Source of the DNA: Cliona cf. orientalis
Taxonomy: Eukaryota; Porifera; Demospongiae; Clionaida; Clionaidae
Assembly: GCA_963930775.1 (NCBI GenBank)
Contig: OZ005694.1
Coordinates: 6,131,054 to 6,195,053 of the forward strand
Length of the DNA: 64,000 nucleotides
Reading direction: 5' to 3'
Part shown: piece after piece, positions 11,739-24,483 of the stretch
How positions within the stretch are numbered: position 1 is the stretch's first letter
How the letters are laid out: each line of letters begins with the position of its first letter
Translations under genes and position numbers: made by a program
The notes under the pieces: generated by a model
What the model saw: the letters and a program-made list of their open reading frames with translations, nothing else
Database searches by the model: none
Told to the model about the DNA's origin: nothing

Positions 11739-12571
11739 ATGTCTCACATCCTTATCATCCGGAACATTATCAATAATGAGATCCTCACTTGGAAAGGATC
11801 TGTCACCACTCACGGACCAGATAACCGCACTGATGCTGGTGAGTCCAGTGTCTAGCTTATACCGTCTCCAAACTCCAGACAGCCTAGCTGATATTATAGC
11901 TAGCTCGAAATGGGTAGCTTTACTTTTAATTATACAGCTAAGATAACGATATTATAAAAGTATAGTGTAACAGTCTTGTGAATGAATTCAGCATCATGCA
12001 CAGAAATAATACTTATTATATTATAGCTCTATGCATCCACCTATAGTGTAGCTAGTACACTGACACAACTTTAAACCTATTCTTTGCAGATAACTTCTAT
12101 GCAAAGGTGCTAGGAACTAATGATCATTATTACATTGAGAGATATAGCAACCAAGCTGATAGACTACAGCCAGCAACTGGAGGCTCTGAAGTGTGTCACC
12201 AGGCCATTCCCACAAGCAGCACAGCTACTGTATGGGAAGCTGAGCTCACGCCAGGTGGTGACTCAGTGACTGGAATCAAGCTCTTTACACGCGACAGCAA
12301 TAAAAATAAGTGGTACCTCAGAGTACCAGGTGATATTAATGAGCAACCAGACTTAGTCTGTCCAGATCATATTAACGACGTAAGTAGATCAGTAATCAAT
12401 AATATTAATAACAACACTATCTTGCAATGCCGCCAGGCCAGCTAGGCTAATCAATGTGCTGAAACTGATAGCTAGCTAATAATAATTATTATTTTCTTTT
12501 TTCAGGATGACTATGATGAAGAGGAGCTAATGTTCGACCTCATCTCTGTGGATGTTAACAGCATCAGCTAA
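11739..12571 (+). CDS. Array gene F, ~151-residue acidic-tailed protein, three exons
   Basis: Exon 1 is 11739-11838 (MSHILIIRNIINNEILTWK, NRTDA ending as in gene B), exon 2 is 12090-12379, exon 3 is 12506-12571. The frame is open for 151 codons. Exon 2 carries substitutions shared only with gene H: WEAELTPGG, LFTRDSNKNKW and DHIND before the donor. So the 5' part of F resembles B and the 3' part resembles H, the mosaic expected from gene conversion or unequal exchange within the array. Regulation is presumably through the TATA box 99 bases upstream of the ATG. Confidence 0.82.
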
Positions 12572-13728
12572 TACTGATTCACATGCAGTCATGAGATTTA
12601 AGCTCTAGGAGATCAAAGTGTATCACTTGCATTATTATCTCCGAGATTATCAATCAATCAATATTAAATTTGGACTTATCATGATCATCAACTTAATTAT
12701 TCTCATCAAGCAAGAATTAACATAATATATAATATTCAGAGTATTAAAATTTTCTCCATGCAGCTACTTGACATGTATATTCAGAGTTTCATTTAGCCAC
12801 AAAATTTGGGGTGGAAGTGCGATAAAATTAATGAGTTGGTGCATTTAGCACACAAAGTTCCTTGGGGTATATATTTGGGATAATTTCTTCAATTTCCCAC
12901 GTAATTTTGATCAAAAACAATTCTAGTGGTTTTATTAATTTAAATAAAGTCAAATTCTTGGGGGGGGGGGGGAGGGAGGGGGAGGAGCTAAGAAGTTTAG
13001 AGGGAAAGGTTCCCACTGGATGAAACTCTGATAATGGCTAATTAACTATCATCAGTATTGGGGATGTGGCAACCAAAATGTGTGTCATAAACATGATGCA
13101 AATGAAAAGAAATTACTTCATGCCATGCTTGGATAACAACAAGGTCTACCCCAACTGCAGCCACAAAATTAATTAAGGTGCAATTTTGTAATAATGATAA
13201 TAGTAGCCAAAAGATCATGTATACAACTGTCCGGTTTATTCTGGCCTGGGCCACCTGCTGGCCGTGGCTTTGTGGATGCATAATGTCATGACCAATTATG
13301 TCATAATTGATGTACTGCTATAAGGTACCTGTTGCAACCACAATGCACAGCGTCATCATTTCCGCTACAGGCATAATAATATTATTATTATTATGATATC
13401 CCATATACTATGGCATTCCCTTCCTTAACGAATGAGCAAGTGCAATGCATAATAATAATGTTGCTGTGCCATGCATGTGGCCATGCAGGAGCTTTGCATG
13501 TGTGTCACAGTACTAGTATAGCTACTGGAAACGTATGCTATTCAGTTCATAGCAGTAATTAAGTTAAAACATCACAAGCATTGTAATTGTCAAAATAATT
13601 ATTATGGTCATGGTTGATAAGTTGGTATAATAACACAGCTGATGAATCTTGATAATGGTATTTAATTAATTTCTGCTTTGCTGAAGTGATCATAGATTGG
13701 AAGGACTTGAAAACAAATATTGGTAGAG
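12572..13728. other. Inter-cassette spacer 3 with MITE
   Basis: Contains MITE copy 2 (12782-13030) and a block nearly identical to 9308-9960. No gene is recognised. Confidence 0.6.
12782..13030. mobile_element. 249-bp MITE, copy 2
   Basis: Same termini as copy 1 (CAGAGTTTCAT at 12782-12792, ATGAAACTCTG at 13020-13030). It shares flanking sequence on both sides with copy 1 (GCAGCTACTTGACATGTA before, ATAATGGCTAATTAACT after), so it spread with the cassette and not by a new insertion. Confidence 0.75.
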
Positions 13729-14736
13729 TTAGTTAATCGTGTTAACATCCACAGCGATGAGGTCAAAGGTCAACTCCTCTTCATCATAATCCTCCTGGAT
13801 AAATTATTACAGAGTAATTTGATTGGAGTATTACATAACTGAAACCCATTAAGTGCATGCATGGCGTCATGATTAGTGATGGAATAATATTGTGTCCACA
13901 ATTTGTTTGGTGTTTGTTCGGTCACATGGCATTAAAAGGTTGCTATGGTAATGATAACAAAATAGTCTGGGATAATTGTATGCACCAAGATCTCTGATGC
14001 AGCTTATAGCTTTTTTACATCTTAATTTGATGTACTTAGTAATGTAACTAAATACTACCTACAGGTTAGACTGTACACACCTATATCTATAGCTACTTAG
14101 CCACACAGAGCTCTTCAAGATTATAACTTAATATTAGCAGCTTATAAATTCAATATCACATTAAATAATCGCTGATTATGTAGCTAACTTACATGATTGA
14201 CGTGAGCTGGGCAGACCAAATCTGCTTCACCTCCAAACGCTGACATTCTGAGGTACCACTTATTTCCATTGCTGTCGGTTGTAAAGAGCTTGATTCCAGT
14301 CACTGAGTCACCACCTGGCGTGCGCTCAGCTTCCCATACAGTAGCTGTGCTGCTTGTGGGAATGGCCTGATGACACACTTCAGAGCCTCCAGTTGCTGGC
14401 TGTAGTTTATCAGTTTGATTGTTGTATCTCTCAATGTGATACTGGTCATTAGTGCCTAGCACCTTTGCATGGAAATTATCTGCAAATAACAATAATACCA
14501 TAGCTCAACAGTCAGTAACATTTAAAATTGCATGATGCACAGGGTGCACACCCTACATTGTACAATGTAGGCGGTTGCATGCATTCATGATGGAGAGGGA
14601 GGTAGAGGTAGGCAGCTATAGCTAGCTACTGAAACTTACTTGCACTGTTTGTGACGTCATGTGTGGAGACTTCTGAGCCACTCCAGGTCAGCACTTCTTT
14701 GTTGGAAATGTTCTGAATGACAAGGATGTGAGACAT
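13729..14736 (-). CDS. Array gene G, ~149-residue acidic-tailed protein, three exons
   Basis: Exon 1 is 14640-14736, exon 2 is 14193-14479, exon 3 is 13729-13794 (EDYDEEELTFDLIAVDVN). The sites are standard and the frame is open for 149 codons. Exon 2 reads VWEAERTPGG, sharing WEA with C, F and H rather than the WVA of A and E. The TATA box is the complement of 14828-14834. The equivalent place in intron 2 (around 13963) is free of the foldback element. The C to G distance (7588 between ATGs) parallels A to E. Confidence 0.82.
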
Positions 14737-15533
14737 TGTGAAAATCTCAATGCTAGATTTGATATCGACTTAAATTTCTTCTTGCGTTGAGCTTACTGAT
14801 GATACTCACACTGACAAAAACTCCCACTTTTATACCAATCACTTGGTATCCAAAAATGATTTCAATTTCCTTGATTACATGAACTATATTATATCATAGC
14901 AATTGAAAGGAGAAAATTATCCTACTCAAACTTCTATTGCATATATACAGATTTTTTTGTCATCTGCACTCTTGCATATCCTGATTGACATGCAGAATGT
15001 GAATTGGACTTCTGTAGGTATTTCCTTTTGTGGGTTCGCTTCACTATGATCAAAGACATCCAAACAGGAATAGGAAGTGTATACCAATGTGACAAAAGCT
15101 GTGTACTGCATAATACATTGTTCAGTGCCATTCCTGTCTCATTGGTACCCAATGGTGTAGCTATAACCACAAAAGAGACAAAAAAATCCCTGGAATCTGT
15201 AAACATAGCTCAATTGCCTTGCATGCAGCTTATACAACTGCGCCACTGGAAGGAGGTTCAACGATTTGTGTAGTCCCAGCCTCATGAACTTTATTCATGA
15301 CTGCTACCAATTTCCTTGCATGTTCTTACAGGATTAATCCAGTCACATACAGGAAGATTGATGGTATGCATTAGCTGTCAAAAAGGATGGGAGCAGTGCT
15401 AACTTGAGATGGACTTAATCTATAAAAGTGAGCAAGGTTAATGTTAGCTATCATCAGTCAAAGCACAACAAGAACCAAAGAAGAAAGGAAGAAATTATTA
15501 TAATAGCTACTTTTGCCGCATCGATCACTCATC
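14737..15533. promoter_or_regulatory. Divergent promoter spacer G/H with two TATA boxes
   Basis: TATAAAA for gene H is at 15421-15427; that for gene G is the complement of 14828-14834. The interior groups with spacer C/D in base detail but keeps the segment that C/D has lost. Confidence 0.68.
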
Positions 15534-16342
15534 ATGTCTCAGCACATCCTTATCATCCGGAACATCAGCAACAATGAGATCCTCACCTGGAAAGGATCTG
15601 TCACCACTCACGGATCAGATAACCTCACTGATGCTGGTGAGTCCATGCAGTGTCTAGCTTACCCTTCCACACTCCAGACAGCCTGATATAGCTTGTTTGA
15701 AATGGGTAGCTTTACTTTTAATTATACAGCTAAGATAACAATAGTGTAACAGTCTTGTGAATGAATCCAGTATCACAGAAATAATAATTATTAGCTCTAT
15801 GCATCCAACTAGAGTGTAGCTAGTACACTGATGTAACTTTAAACTTATTCTTTGCAGATAACTTCTATGCAAAGGTACTAGGAACTAATGATCAATATTA
15901 CATTGAGAGATATAGCAACCAAGCTGATAGACTACAGCCAGCTACTGGAGGCTCTGAAGTGTGTCACCAGGCCATTCCCACAAGCAGCACAGCTACTGTA
16001 TGGGAAGCTGAGCTCACACCAGGTGGTGACTCAGTGACTGGAATCAAGCTCTTTACACGCGACAGCAATAAAAATAAGTGGTACCTCAGAGTACCAGGTG
16101 ATATTAATGAGCAACCAGACTTAGTCTGTCCAGATCATATTAACGACGTAAGTAGATCAATAATCAATAATATTAACAACAACACTAGCTTGCAATGCCA
16201 GGCCAGCTAGGCTAATCAATGTCACAGTGCTGCAACTGATAGCTAGCTAATAATAGTTATTATTTTCTTTGTTCAGGATGACTACGATGAAGAGGAACTA
16301 ATGTTCGACCTCATCTCTGTGGATGTTAACAGCATCAGCTAA
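15534..16342 (+). CDS. Array gene H, ~152-residue acidic-tailed protein, three exons
   Basis: Exon 1 is 15534-15636, exon 2 is 15858-16147, exon 3 is 16277-16342. Exon 1 has one extra codon near the start, giving MSQHILIIRNISNNEIL; the insertion is AGC or CAG within TCTCAGCAC, in frame. The frame is open for 152 codons. Exon 2 shares the F-type changes (WEAELTPGG, TRDSNKNKW, DHIND). It reads QYYIERYSNQADRL, with Gln where B, D and F have His. It is the last gene of the array; the shared 3' flank fades near 16760. Confidence 0.82.
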
Positions 16343-17885
16343 TACTGATTCACATGCAGTCATGAGATTAACGCTCTAGGAGACCACAGCTACTATCACT
16401 TGCATTATTATCTCTTTATCAATCAATCAATATTAAATTTGGACTTATCATGATCATCAACTTATTTATTCTCATCAAGAAAGAATTGGCATATTATTCA
16501 GACTATTAAAGTTTTCTCTCAGTAACTATTGAATTCTTTGCACGATGGAAATATTTAACGATCTATTATATAGCAACCTCAAGAATTTTGCTGTCCATGA
16601 TAATAATTATGTACCTTTGAAAGCCAATCAATAATAATAATAATAAATATTTATTATAATTATAGCTACGTACACAGTATGATGTCGTAGATATATATAA
16701 CACATTAGTGGGGCCATGGGTTAGATTTCAAGGAAAGAGCTCACACTGTACACACGTGAATGTGGATGTGTTGGCTATTAAAGGTTCTCGAGGCTACTTT
16801 TACTGGCAATATTAGATCCTAATAAAATTAATCCTATGATCTGATTGGTCAGAAAGAGGTATCCATTTCCCATATAAGCTTGTAATGATTATAAATCTGT
16901 AAAATTTTCATAATAAACTCATAAAAAATCGTTGCCTATGATTAGGATTGTTGCCGGGCAGCAATTTATATGTTGAGCTTAATATATGGGCATTGTTGCT
17001 AGGATCTAAAGTTGTAGACACTGTTTAGTCAGTTTCTATGTGAATTTAGAAGACCTCAGGGCTCAGTAGAACCCTCACTTTGCTCGAAATTTTACATAGA
17101 GCCCTTCAGTCTTCTACATGTAAATTAAATCACGTAGAAACCTCCTAGACAGTGTCTAACTAGCTATAATAGCTAATACTTAATCTTATAATCATTGCAT
17201 CATTAATGTGTGTTCTTTGATTACCATAGGAGTATTACAGTACTTATAAGAATGCAAGCACACAGATACATTATATATACTGCATCTGGATCCCTTAATT
17301 AACGATTGTTGCAACAAGCTGATTGACGTGTAGCTACTGAGCAAACATGAAATTAGAAAGGATAGCATTGATGATAATTGAATCATACTTCCATGAGAGA
17401 CTTGTTGAGATTATTAGGTGGATAAAATTTAATGTGATGATAATAGTATTATTACAATGACTAATAATTATTAATGCTGCAACTTTTATCTTCAAGTTCA
17501 TGATCTGGCTGGCTACAATCTTTAGAATTTCCAGGACAATAGCTACACCTATGGACCCATTCACATCATAGATATTAGATAGTCTATGGTCACATCCATT
17601 GCATTCAATACTGGGAAAGCAGATGATGCTCATCCTGCAATTTATAATTAGTGCAGCATTTTAACCCTTTTGACTGTATGTATGGGTGTAGGTGTGAACG
17701 ACATGAACCCGTGTATCCGTCCCATAGCGAAATTTCCGGTGCAATGCACGGATCCGGAAGCAGCCACTATTTGAAAAAAAAGGGTGGGGCTGATTAGCAG
17801 CAAAGGTTGAACTTTGAACTCATCAGCCTTCAAATTCTTGTGGGTGTATCAGAGCACATGGTGCTTTAAAGTTCTCGATAATTGT
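16343..17885. other. Spacer between the array and the multi-pass gene
   Basis: Holds the end of the array flank (to about 16760), a direct or inverted GATCCTAATAA-type repeat near 16815-17010, and the small MITE at 17011-17160. The last 150 bases are the 5' region of the next gene, with CTTCCGG/CCGGAAG-type sites near 17729 and 17754. No TATA box is seen. Confidence 0.5.
17011..17160. mobile_element. 150-bp MITE with imperfect inverted ends
   Basis: The left arm GTAGACACTGTTTAGTCAG pairs imperfectly with the complement of the right arm ending CTCCTAGACAGTGTCTAAC. The arms run inward to a GAAGAC / GTCTTC pair. There is no coding capacity and the target duplication is unclear. Confidence 0.6.
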
Positions 17886-19233
17886 ATGGAGTCTTTGGAG
17901 CCGTATCTTGAGACTGCCCGTGAACTATGGGCGAGCGGTGAGCGACGATGGCTGGTGAGCTTTCGGAGCCCCCTCGAGATTTGGTCGGAGAACCCCACCT
18001 TTGTCGGCTTGGAGCTCGTAACATATTTCTGGGCGTTCCTCTCGCTCAAACATGGTAAAAAAAATTTTTAATTGAAAGTGTAGATTCATCTTTTGCATGT
18101 GCATGTACGTGACGCTTGAGCTAAAGTATCTAGGATATGATGCATGCACTAACTTTTAATAAACCTTACTACTGTACGTAAACATACAAGCGGATACCGG
18201 ATGTTGATGAACGTGCATCCATACAAGTACAAGGTGCATATCCGGTAGCAACGAAAAGTACCGGGTGTCTGGTCAGTTCAGGAAGATCGAGTGGGAGGGG
18301 TCTTTTGTGACTGACACAGTTGAGTCTATGATCTGCAAGATCAAATGGTTTACAGAGGGAATGCCATCAGGATCAGGATTGACCTACATGTACCTCAAAA
18401 CCCCCCTAAATAAAGAGCAGCAGCTTCCATACGTGTATGTATGTATGTATGATCAAGTGTACAGCATTGTGAAGCAGCCCCCCCCCCCCCCTCCCCTCCC
18501 CAAACCAGGCTTGGACTGGCCTTGATTATTGCATCTGGGCTGGTACCATTGCATGATCGTCAAAATTATGTATACGTATATATATCTTGCAATTGTGCAT
18601 CAGCGGACTTTTCAAGAGCATCCACGTGCTGTGACGCGATGGTAGAAACCTTTGTGCACGCGCACATGCATGAATTTAATTTTGTAGTTGTCTGGCAAAG
18701 AACATTATTTTTGAGACAATCCTAGGGTAGGCAGATGTTGAAAAGGAATAAGGATCATGGATAAACAAATTAGTTACTAATTGGGGTGACCGCATGCATC
18801 TTGTACACTCTAGCTAATGTCAAATAAATGTAATAGTTATTAAAGTTTACACTCTAAAACAAGCAGTGCCACATGCCTGTAATGCATGTTCTCATACTGT
18901 AATTTGTTGGCCATTGCCTAGCACTGATTTTTTTGGCAAGTTGCCCGGATACCAGAGCTAGGGGTGTGGGTGATCACAGGGTAGGCCTGTGACAAGTCAT
19001 GGGCCATGCAACAAACTATCAACCATGCATCTCATGCATACATACGTTGCGCAGTATTAGCTGCACTAGCAGGTAATGACAATACAGTATTATAATAATA
19101 GCACAGCAGTGTTGTTCAAGGTTCAGTACGTGGAACACATCAACAACAATCCTATATCATATATATAGCCTGTATCGAACTCTGCACTGCAATGGCGAAT
19201 GTATGATACACGTACATGTACTCGCATCAGACT

Positions 19234-19268
<35 letters not shown>

Positions 19269-22200
19269 CACACACGCACACACACGCACACACACACACG
19301 CACACACACGCACACACACACACGCACACACACGCACACACACACTCACACACACACACACACACACACACGTGCACAGCTGTGAGGTATGGTGGTCGCT
19401 ACCTGCAAGTGTGGGTAGCCGCTCTGCTGCATGGCCTTGTAGTGGAGGGCGCCAGCTACATGCTACCGGACATCGACAGCTTCTGGCATGGACACTCCTC
19501 GGTCATGTTCTTCAAGCAGAGACTGCCTCTGCATATCCTACTCTTCTGTAAGTTAACTTGATGAGTTTAAGGTCCAGGCCCAATAAGTTGATAGTACATG
19601 TACATGTATGTAGCGGTAATTTCCTTGCATGCATGCACAAGGGGTAAAATAATCAGTTGTGTCGTTGTTGTTGTAAACCTCAAATATTTTTGGTTGTACA
19701 GTATTTAGATATCTAATATCAACCAATCCTTTGTGTTGATAATTTTTAGTTTTATATAGCACTATCTGGAATTATGTGTCAGACCCGCTGAGTATATAAG
19801 TTGCTAGTAGCTCTAACCTCATGCATGCACAAGGGTAAAGTAATCGGTTGTGTCATTGTTATAGCTGTTAACAGTTATCATGAGCACAAAAGTTGAAATC
19901 TGAAATTTCCGGAATTGCAATAATATTGTTATCTCTGTAGCTACAGATTGTGCCATATGTGCACATGGGGTATGTGCTTTACAGTACATGTACGTTACTA
20001 ATGTTTTCGAGGAAATGTTTCCAGGTTTGCTGAGTAGTTTCACTGAAAATTTAATTTTAAATTAGTGGAGTTGTTTACCTCGAATATTTGTGGCTGTATG
20101 ATGTTTACATCAGCCAATCCTTTGCTCTATCCCAATCCCATGTACATGTACATAAGTGTTTTTGCACTCGAATGATGCAATGGTCGACACTGTCTTGGTA
20201 GTGTATATTATAGTTGCAAGACCTTAATAGGAGTGCATGAGATATGTACACACCCAATTGAGATTACAACTAGTTTGTTGACACATGATCCCCTTTCATC
20301 TTTGGCCTACCCTATGATCACCCATGTTCCTCTGGTATCTGATAATTTACCAATAATAACTTCGGTTGCTAGGCGATCTACAGCATAGAGAAGCATTGAT
20401 CATGTAAACTTCAATGCATCAGCTTGGTTGAAAGTCCCCCTGACCAGAAATAGGTCATATCTACATGTACCGGGTATAGGTAGTAGGGGCCGGTGTTGCA
20501 CGAAAATGATGCAGTAATGTTCTCTTAGTGGTGCAATGCAAGATCCTAGGATAGGAACCGATTGTGATTTAATTCAGAGCTAGTCTAGTTGCACTCAAAC
20601 TCTGCAATATCCGTTTACATGTAAGCGTGCAATACTCTCTGCAACACCCATTTTATGTTGATACATCTGATTGGTTGAAGTCATGTTAATTTACTGGAAA
20701 CAACTCAGGACTCTAATGTACAGCTTCGTGATGATCTATGCATGCAAAGGACTGACATCATCACTTTCAGTATCTGCTGTAATTCTGTAGCTGCTGTGGC
20801 TAAGTATAAGAATGTGCCATGTCAGTATAATTACTGTTAATGACAAACATAACAATAGGTAGGTCAGATATTCACACATGCCCAAGCTAGTAAATATGAA
20901 ACTTCCATGTCCGACTTCACCAAATATCTATATATTGTGTGGTTTCTTCTAACATTTCCTCTCAGGAAGTTGCCAGGGAGCTTCTGTTACAGTGACTTCT
21001 AAAGACAGGAACTCTAGTAGCTTTGATTATCTTCCCGTGGTCGGATTGAAAGTTACTGTAAAGCATCTACAATACATGTATATGTTGCTGGGGGAAATCT
21101 CTGAGGAAGAAAGAATGTGATCACTGCGGTCATGCTAACATGTTTTGCTACGTGCATGACAGTTACAGTTACAGTCAGCAGTGGTGAAAATGCGTGTACA
21201 ATACATTCATGTGGTACATTTCTTGCAATCAGTAATTTTGCTTCCTTGTTACGAAGACAACCAATCGTGTTTCTGAATCAGTGTCATGCCCAAAAATGGT
21301 CAAATTACAAATCATTTGTGTTTAGGGAGAAAGAAGGTGTTACTACAGTAACATAGCATAGTTAGTGGACATGCTTGTCTACTTGTTCTGGGGTGGTGGG
21401 GTACATGTTGTGCATGATTGTGGTTCTGTGTTAGTGCTTCTTCAATTCCATGAATTTGTGTCACTGCAGTTATTAGATTCTTCACCATACCCACCCTACC
21501 CATTTAGCAAGACTTAGTGCAAAGCATGCTTCCATGATTGGTGGCAAATTATTGATAAATAGAATCTACAAAACTAGTATTCCAATAATAATTAGTGATT
21601 CCCATGTGCCCTCAAAGAGTACAAAGGTGGCACCTTGCTTTGACAGTTAATGCATGATCTAATTATACATATCATGTATGCAATTCTGGAACCTTCCAGT
21701 ACTTAAAAAATAATATTAGGCCTAATGGATATTAACTTTTATCTTGACAGTGGTACATGTATGTACATAGATAATTACTGAAAGTCACCCATGTGGGCCT
21801 ACATAGTCCAGACCAGGGCAATCGTGTAATTTGCAGACTGAACTTATGACCTCAATTTTCCTAATAAAATCCATTTAATTACTATCAAAAGCACTTAATC
21901 TGACTTCTCTTTTAATTAATTTTGCATAACATTCACACACTAAGCAATATTGATATAGACCTTATCACTGTACATGTACATTGTACTCTAGAAAATGCAA
22001 ATCCCAAAGTTTGCCTTAATTTCAACAAAAAGCAGCAGTACATGAACATGTATGTTCTCCTAAAACCCTTTATCTACATGTATGAATGAACCCCTATACC
22101 ACTAAAATTTAAATTTTATGGTATATAGGGTTGATTGCAAATGGATATTAAAAACCAATGTCGTTACTTTTATGTTGACGGTGGCGACAGTGGCGTGCAT

Positions 22201-24483
22201 GGGTAATTAGTGTATCTTGCTACGTGTGTGAACCCGTGTATGTACCTCTCCACCTTTCCCTCACAGATCCCTGCTACCACTACACCACTAACATTGCCAT
22301 CTACCGGCTGAAGCTGCCCCGCTGGAGTGAGCCGTTTGCAGTGGGCCTCGCCGACACTCTTCTTGATGTGCCCTTTGACATCTTGGGAATCAAGTTTCTG
22401 TGGTGGACTTGGCACGACACTGACCCCAACATCTTTGACAGGTCATTCAATGTTCCCATCACAAGGTAATTTGAATGGCTTGCATAATATATTATATATA
22501 CAGTACAGTGCATGAGGTCCTCTGAATTTTTTAATAAGGGCGCCTCTCTAGTTTGGACATTGCCTGTTATCCTGATTGATTAGTTACAGTAGTTAGCTGC
22601 ACTATAATAGGAGATTATTATACACTGTATATACATGTAGATCCTGTTTCTCTTTCTGTCTGTCTGTCTATCTGTCTCTCTCTCTTTCTGTAGCTATATG
22701 TTTCATCTATCCTTTGCCTCGAGCTTCACCCTGATCCTAAACACCTCTCGCTGGCTTCTCACTGGCAGTGAAGATAAATTACGAGCAACTGACAAATACT
22801 TCTCGGAATTTGTTTGCTTCATGCTCACAAGTACATGAATGATGATATAATATGTTCATGGAGAGAGAGGGAGAGAGAGAGGGGGGAGAGGAGAGGGAGG
22901 AAGGGAGGGAGAGTGAGTGAGTGAGTGGGTGCGACTTAGGTGCATGTGTGTGTTTGTGTGTGTGTGTATGTACATGTACATGCATGTGGTTATGAACATA
23001 TGGCATGATAAAGTACAGATAAAGGGTCAAGTACCACTAGTTGCATTGTGTCAGGTCAGTACAAGTTAAAATACACACTGATTGGGCATTTATTAGGCTT
23101 CTGATAACATCAAACCCTAAAGCTCCCCCCCTCCCCCCAACACACACACACACACACACACACCCACAGCTCTCCTCTCCATGCCAGTTGCTGCCTTCAC
23201 TCAGTTTATTCCCCTCTACCACATCTTCCACGACTTTCATGGAGTCCACACTGGCCTCTGTCTGACTGTAATGCTGGCTCTCTACGTACTCCTGGTATGG
23301 ACTGGAGACAGGCAGCAGAATGGAACTGATTCCAAGGGTACAGCAGGATACCAATTTGTGAAATCACATGCACTTCCGTGCAGTTTCAATTTGATGACCA
23401 TTACCCATTACCATGTGCATATAGGAATCCTAGGCATTAATACTATGAACTCATATTGATAGCTACGAGCTAGATCTTGTTACACCAATCTGGCATTATT
23501 TCTCTCAATGAAAAATAATAATTCATCATAATAGCTATCAATATGGGGATAGGGGTTTGGGAATGTCCTAGGACTGTCGTTGGCAATCCTAGATAACCCT
23601 CGTTTGCAATATGACGAACACCCAATCAAGAAGTTCGCTGGAATACTATGAACTCATGCATTCATAGTAATGTCCTTTATGTGTAACAATGTTGACATTA
23701 TATTGTATACATGTAATTGCAGGGGCCAAAAGCAAGCGTCCTCGATTTGATGAGCTCTCCCTGGCAGTGCTCATGCACTACCTGTTCTACATCACTCTGG
23801 TGTTCATGGCAGCACCTGAGAGCTATTGTTCCACTGGACCACACGAACCAGTCGGTGACTGTGACAGTATCTCCTACATCAACACTGTTTCAGGAACTGT
23901 GAGTATACTTGTAATTCCATAGTGCATATAACTATTATTATAATACCAGTGGCGAGCGCTACATTAAACATTCTAGAAAGCTTTTCATCACATCAATGTA
24001 CCTGTACTATTACTGTAGTTAATCGAATACAACACATGATCCAATTTAACACAATAAATTAGCATTTTACGAATTCTCATAACGTTTATGTATGAGCGAT
24101 TGACGACCTTTACCAGAAAAACGCACATTTTTCAATTATTTTTTACCATGCATAGTATTAGATTAAGTATGGTATGTGTTGTACCTCTTTCTTTGTACAC
24201 ACACAACACACTGACATGCACACACGCCAAAAACTGCTAGCTTCTTCCCAAGCGGACCTATCTCTGTCTGTCCAACTATTCTGAGCCATACTACGACTTC
24301 AACTGCCTATCTCCCTCTGAGCTCCCGACCAACGGCTCTCACTACTACACTGTCTGTGGCAACCCGTTCCCCAACCTGATGGAGTACAGGCTGGCTATTC
24401 TATCTTCCTGTTTCATTGGTTTGGCATTCTTCTATCAAGTATTTTTCAGCTCTTCCCGGCCTGATAAACTCAAGAAGCAGTGA
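17886..24483 (+). CDS. Multi-pass membrane protein, 415 residues, seven exons
   Basis: Coding exons: 17886-18054, 19380-19547, 22267-22465, 22694-22830, 23170-23337, 23723-23898, 24253-24483. All junctions are GT-AG and the phases 1,1,2,1,1,0 close exactly to 415 codons. The ATG at 17886 is the first Met in the open frame. About seven hydrophobic segments are visible, for example LVTYFWAFLSL, VWVAALLHGLVV, FHLSFASSFTLIL, GLCLTVMLALYVLLVW, YLFYITLVFMA and LAILSSCFIGLAFFYQVFF. A strongly patterned loop, LLDVPFDILGIKFLWWTW followed by HDTDPNIFDR, looks like a signature. I recall this motif in an uncharacterised invertebrate family (DUF7802 in my memory, unverified), with no known function. The polar C-terminus ends KLKKQ. 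The (CA)n tract at 19235-19372 runs right up to the exon-2 acceptor. Confidence 0.85.
19235..19372. repeat. (CA)n/(CG)-interrupted microsatellite at a splice acceptor
   Basis: About 138 bases of CACACA with regular CACG interruptions, ending eight bases before exon 2 of the multi-pass gene. Open frames on both strands here are only His-Thr or Cys-Val dipeptide runs. Confidence 0.9.

Noticed and set aside
18265-18525. Open frame of 86 codons in intron 1 of the multi-pass gene, as a possible exon
   Set aside because: Joining exon 1 directly to 19380 keeps phase and protein sense; this frame ends in a poly-Pro from a C-run and lacks a matching donor.
19123-19561. Cys/Val and His/Thr dipeptide open frames
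   Set aside because: Translations of the CA/GT microsatellite; only 19380-19547 in one frame is a real exon.
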